Positions 61,427 to 64,000 of a DNA stretch of 64,000 nt are shown here, one piece after another. This DNA comes from Flavobacterium frigidarium DSM 17623. Lineage in GTDB: Bacteria; Bacteroidota; Bacteroidia; Flavobacteriales; Flavobacteriaceae. The notes below the pieces were generated by a model. That model worked only from the letters and a program-made list of their open reading frames with translations, did no database searches and was not told the DNA's origin. The stretch covers positions 186,001 to 250,000 of the forward strand of contig NZ_AUDO01000001.1 in assembly GCF_000425505.1 (NCBI RefSeq), given 5' to 3'. Positions within the stretch are counted from its first letter, which is position 1. The number at the start of each line of letters is the position of its first letter. The translations under genes and the position numbers were made by a program.

Positions 61427-63285
61427 AATGCAAATTTTTTATCAATATCTTCCACACGCATAGTGATGAAAGTTGGTTTTTGAAATGGGGAAACATTAGG
61501 ATCTTTACAAGCAAAGAGTCCGTTTACTAAATTTTCTTGTTCTTTGACACTTAAAGCAGTACCCGTTTTTACAGCCAAACTTCTCGCCATAGATTTTGCT
61601 ATTGTATCATTTTGACTAAAACTACTACTAGGAATTCCATCTTGTAAATCACTTAGCAATTGTTCTAAAACGATAGATACTTCACTCTCGGTCACATTCA
61701 CAGGAATTCCTGAAATCACAATATGGTCGCCATGCGTATCTTCAAAGACAAAACCTGTATTAATTAACGACTGTTTCAACTCGGCTATAAGTTCGATTTC
61801 AACCGTAGAAAAATACAAATCTAACGGAAACAGTAACTGCTGGCTTGAAGCCTGTTGTACTGTCATGTTTACTAGAAACTGCTCATACAAAACGCGTTGG
61901 TGTGCCCGCTGTTGATCAACAATAACCATTCCTGATTTAATTGGTGATACAATATATTTTTTATGAATTTGGTAGGCTATATTTACAGATTGCTCGACCT
62001 CTTCATCATTGAACAATGAAGCTGTTACTGTTTCACTTTCAAATGACATCTCGCCACCTTCAGTATCAAAATCAGTATCTTGTTTTAAACCTACATACAA
62101 GCTTTCCCAATTTGCAGTAGCCTCTGTCTTGCGACTGTAGCTACTTGGAGCAGCATAATGCTTGTTTACTTTATCATCAGAGAAGGGATTAAAACTCCTA
62201 TCTACTTGTATAGTAGGTGTTGCTCCCTTCATATCTTTGTAACTGTAAGGTGTATCGAGATTGGCATCTCGATCAAAATCCAACACCGGAGCAACATTAA
62301 ATTGACCCAAACTATGTTTAATCGAAGCTCTCAAAATAGCATACAATGCATGTTCGTCATCAAATTTAATCTCTGTCTTGGTAGGATGAATATTGATATC
62401 TATTGTATTAGGTGGTACCGTTAAGTATAAAAAATAGCTCGGCTGAGCACCGTCTTTTAAAACACCATCATAAGCAGCCATAACGGCATGATGCAAATAC
62501 CCACTTTTAATAAAGCGATCATTTACAAAAAAGAATTGCTCTCCCCTACTTTTCTTGGCAAATTCAGGTTTACCTACAAATCCTTGAATTATAATAATAT
62601 CAGTCTCTTCTTGTACAGGAACCAGCTTTTCATTTGTTTTACCAGCAAATACATTAACAATGCGTTGTCTTAAAGAGGTAGGAGGCAAGTTAAACATCTC
62701 GCTACCATTATGATAAAACGTAAAATAGATATTAGGATGAGCCAACGCAACACGCTGAAATTCATCAATAATATGACGGTATTCCACCGTATCTGACTTA
62801 AGGAAATTGCGTCTTGCAGGAATATTAAAAAATAAATTTTTTACTGCAAACGAAGTCCCTCTTGGTAATACCGCTACTTCTTGAGACACAAATTTGCTGC
62901 CTTCGATAACTATCTGTGTTCCTAATTCATCTTGGTCTTGTTTCGTTTTCATCTCCACGTGTGCAATTGCCGCAATAGAAGCTAATGCTTCTCCACGAAA
63001 ACCCTTTGTGCTCAATGAAAATAAATCCTCTGCTAATCTTATTTTTGAAGTAGCGTGACGTTCAAAACACAAGCGAGCATCGGTAACATTCATTCCTTTA
63101 CCGTTGTCAATCACTTGTACTAATGCTTTTCCAGCATCTTTTATAATCAATTTAATATCCGTAGCATTTGCATCAACGGCATTTTCTAATAGTTCTTTTA
63201 CAACTGAAGCTGGTCTTTGAACTACTTCTCCTGCAGCAATTTGATTTGCAACATGATCAGGAAGTAACTGAATTATACTCGACAT
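61423..63285 (-). CDS. mutL: DNA mismatch repair protein MutL
   Basis: A 620-residue mismatch repair ATPase. The N-terminal GHKL domain has KELLENAVDANATDIKL, DNGKGM and GFRGEALASIAAIAHVEM, then the PTKTEIKF ring. A linker and a C-terminal dimerisation domain follow. The endonuclease motif region reads DQQRAHQRVLYE (about 456-467) and the last metal-site segment reads SPFQKPTF (near 598), so neither the DQHA nor the CPHGRP type motif is intact. It is followed by two rhomboid genes. No mutH was seen. Confidence 0.95.
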   Translation of the reverse strand: MSSIIQLLPDHVANQIAAGEVVQRPASVVKELLENAVDANATDIKLIIKDAGKALVQVIDNGKGMNVTDARLCFERHATSKIRLAEDLFSLSTKGFRGEALASIAAIAHVEMKTKQDQDELGTQIVIEGSKFVSQEVAVLPRGTSFAVKNLFFNIPARRNFLKSDTVEYRHIIDEFQRVALAHPNIYFTFYHNGSEMFNLPPTSLRQRIVNVFAGKTNEKLVPVQEETDIIIIQGFVGKPEFAKKSRGEQFFFVNDRFIKSGYLHHAVMAAYDGVLKDGAQPSYFLYLTVPPNTIDINIHPTKTEIKFDDEHALYAILRASIKHSLGQFNVAPVLDFDRDANLDTPYSYKDMKGATPTIQVDRSFNPFSDDKVNKHYAAPSSYSRKTEATANWESLYVGLKQDTDFDTEGGEMSFESETVTASLFNDEEVEQSVNIAYQIHKKYIVSPIKSGMVIVDQQRAHQRVLYEQFLVNMTVQQASSQQLLFPLDLYFSTVEIELIAELKQSLINTGFVFEDTHGDHIVISGIPVNVTESEVSIVLEQLLSDLQDGIPSSSFSQNDTIAKSMARSLAVKTGTALSVKEQENLVNGLFACKDPNVSPFQKPTFITMRVEDIDKKFAL

Positions 63286-63395
63286 TAATGAATTTAATTT
63301 TAAAGTTTACGGTTTCAAATTTTGAAAACCAAGAAGCACAAATTTAAGGAATTTCTATTGTCTTTACCGCCTTAGAGCATCATAAATAAAACAAA

Positions 63396-63430
63396 AAACC
63401 TATACTATTTTGACAAACAGTATAGGTTTA
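63396..63430 (-). terminator. Intrinsic terminator of ribH
   Basis: AAACCTATACT pairs with AGTATAGGTTT (63396-63406 and 63419-63429). On the minus strand a T tract follows. It lies just past the ribH stop. Confidence 0.82.
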
Positions 63431-63450
63431 AATTGGTATTATATAATAGT

Positions 63451-64000
63451 TTATTCTCCTATTTTCAAAGGCAAATCTTCAATTTGTAATTGACCTGATG
63501 AAAGTGTCTTTTGTGAATCATAAGTATGAGTCAAAGAAGCTTGCTGGCGAATAAAAGCCATCTTAATTGCTGCTATTGCTGCTTCGGTTCCTTTGTTTCC
63601 ATGAATTCCTCCACTTCTATCAATTGATTGTTGCATTGTGTTATCTGTTAGTACACAAAAAATAACTGGAACATCTGTTTGAACATTCAAATCTTTAATT
63701 CCTTGAGTAACTCCCTCACATACAAAATCAAAATGCTTTGTCTCACCTTGGATAACACACCCAATTACGATTACAGCATCTACATTTTGCGTTTGCAACA
63801 TTTTCTTTGCACCGTAGATCAACTCAAAACTCCCTGGTACATTCCAGCGTATAATGTTTGAATCTTGTACTTCATTGTCAAGAAAAGCATCATATGCTCC
63901 CTTGTACAATCCTTCAGTTATAGTATCATTCCACTCAGAAACGACAACTCCAAAACGAAAATCCTTTGCTTTAGGAAGTGTACTTTTATCGTAATTTGAT
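63451..64000 (-). CDS. ribH: 6,7-dimethyl-8-ribityllumazine synthase, 5' end outside the window
   Basis: At least 183 residues of lumazine synthase, the penultimate enzyme of riboflavin synthesis. The visible N-terminal part reads FRFGVVVSEWNDTITEGLYKGA, followed by NVPGSFELIYGAKKM (the substrate-binding PGSFE), VIVIGCVIQGETKHFDFVC and VPVIFCVLTDNTMQQSIDRSG, which form the active site at the subunit interface. The protein continues upstream beyond position 64000, so the true start is not visible. It assembles as a pentamer or 60-mer capsid. A terminator follows. Confidence 0.95.
   Translation of the reverse strand, partial: SNYDKSTLPKAKDFRFGVVVSEWNDTITEGLYKGAYDAFLDNEVQDSNIIRWNVPGSFELIYGAKKMLQTQNVDAVIVIGCVIQGETKHFDFVCEGVTQGIKDLNVQTDVPVIFCVLTDNTMQQSIDRSGGIHGNKGTEAAIAAIKMAFIRQQASLTHTYDSQKTLSSGQLQIEDLPLKIGE

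Overview
The window is AT-rich chromosomal DNA from a member of the Bacteroidota, most probably Flavobacterium or a close relative. The grounds are the gene families present (DUF4199, DUF4290, DUF5683, the Bacteroidota-type GlmU-like protein, WbqC, a CarB without its C-terminal domain, PorT-like barrels), the lack of Shine-Dalgarno sequences before most starts, and promoters of the Bacteroidota type. Seven of these promoters have TTG exactly 19 bases before TAnnTTTG. There is no rRNA, phage, insertion sequence or CRISPR array. Nearly every gene is intact; only crtI at the left edge and ribH at the right edge are cut by the window.

Layout. 1-2400: carotenoid locus (partial crtI, a CarH-like B12-binding MerR regulator, an inward-rectifier type K+ channel). 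2.5-8 kb: an iodotyrosine-deiodinase-like flavoprotein, a DUF808/GNAT/SRPBCC group, an exported M20 peptidase and an alginate-lyase-family protein. 8-16 kb: carB, rpmH, a lytic transglycosylase with an alpha/beta hydrolase, and an ABC-F protein. 16-26 kb: YqiA-like esterase, AGCS symporter, GlmU-like enzyme, rpmE2, DUF4199 with GT2, a Flavo-1-like RNA candidate, phosphohexomutase, MsbA-like exporter, DUF2971. 26-32 kb: EF-hand lipoprotein, M23 peptidase, then coiled-coil protein, zapA, a 6S-like RNA and rny, then xerD. 32-44 kb: outer-membrane barrels, aroQ, CDF exporter, murA, DUF4290, DUF493, NTPase, recQ, fmt, HU, YqgE, class IV aminotransferase, START-like protein. 44.2-46.6 kb: a small accessory patch with tRNA-Met, an exact 139-bp tandem array, a DUF3891 gene and about 500 bp of gene-free DNA. 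46.6-52.6 kb: DUF4442, DUF4870, PadR/PspC/GIN/GIN envelope operon, trxB. 52.7-64 kb: tRNA-Pro, then parA-parB-DUF5683-dapB-lepB-WbqC facing EEP-rhomboid-rhomboid-mutL and ribH.

The most unusual feature is the tandem array next to tRNA-Met (44341-45076). It has five full units with a period of exactly 139 bp and a sixth partial one. Each unit contains an intrinsic terminator, a TTGACA-N16-TATACT-like pair in the better-preserved copies, a decayed tRNA-Met 3' half and an invariant 14-bp GC-rich palindrome. Other points worth checking are the paired inverted repeats at the CarH-like gene, conservation of the iodotyrosine-binding residues in the flavoprotein, Asp in place of the catalytic Cys in MurA, the missing allosteric domain of CarB, and degenerate endonuclease motifs in MutL.

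All calls come from reading the sequence by eye. Family names rest on motif recognition; no database search was run.
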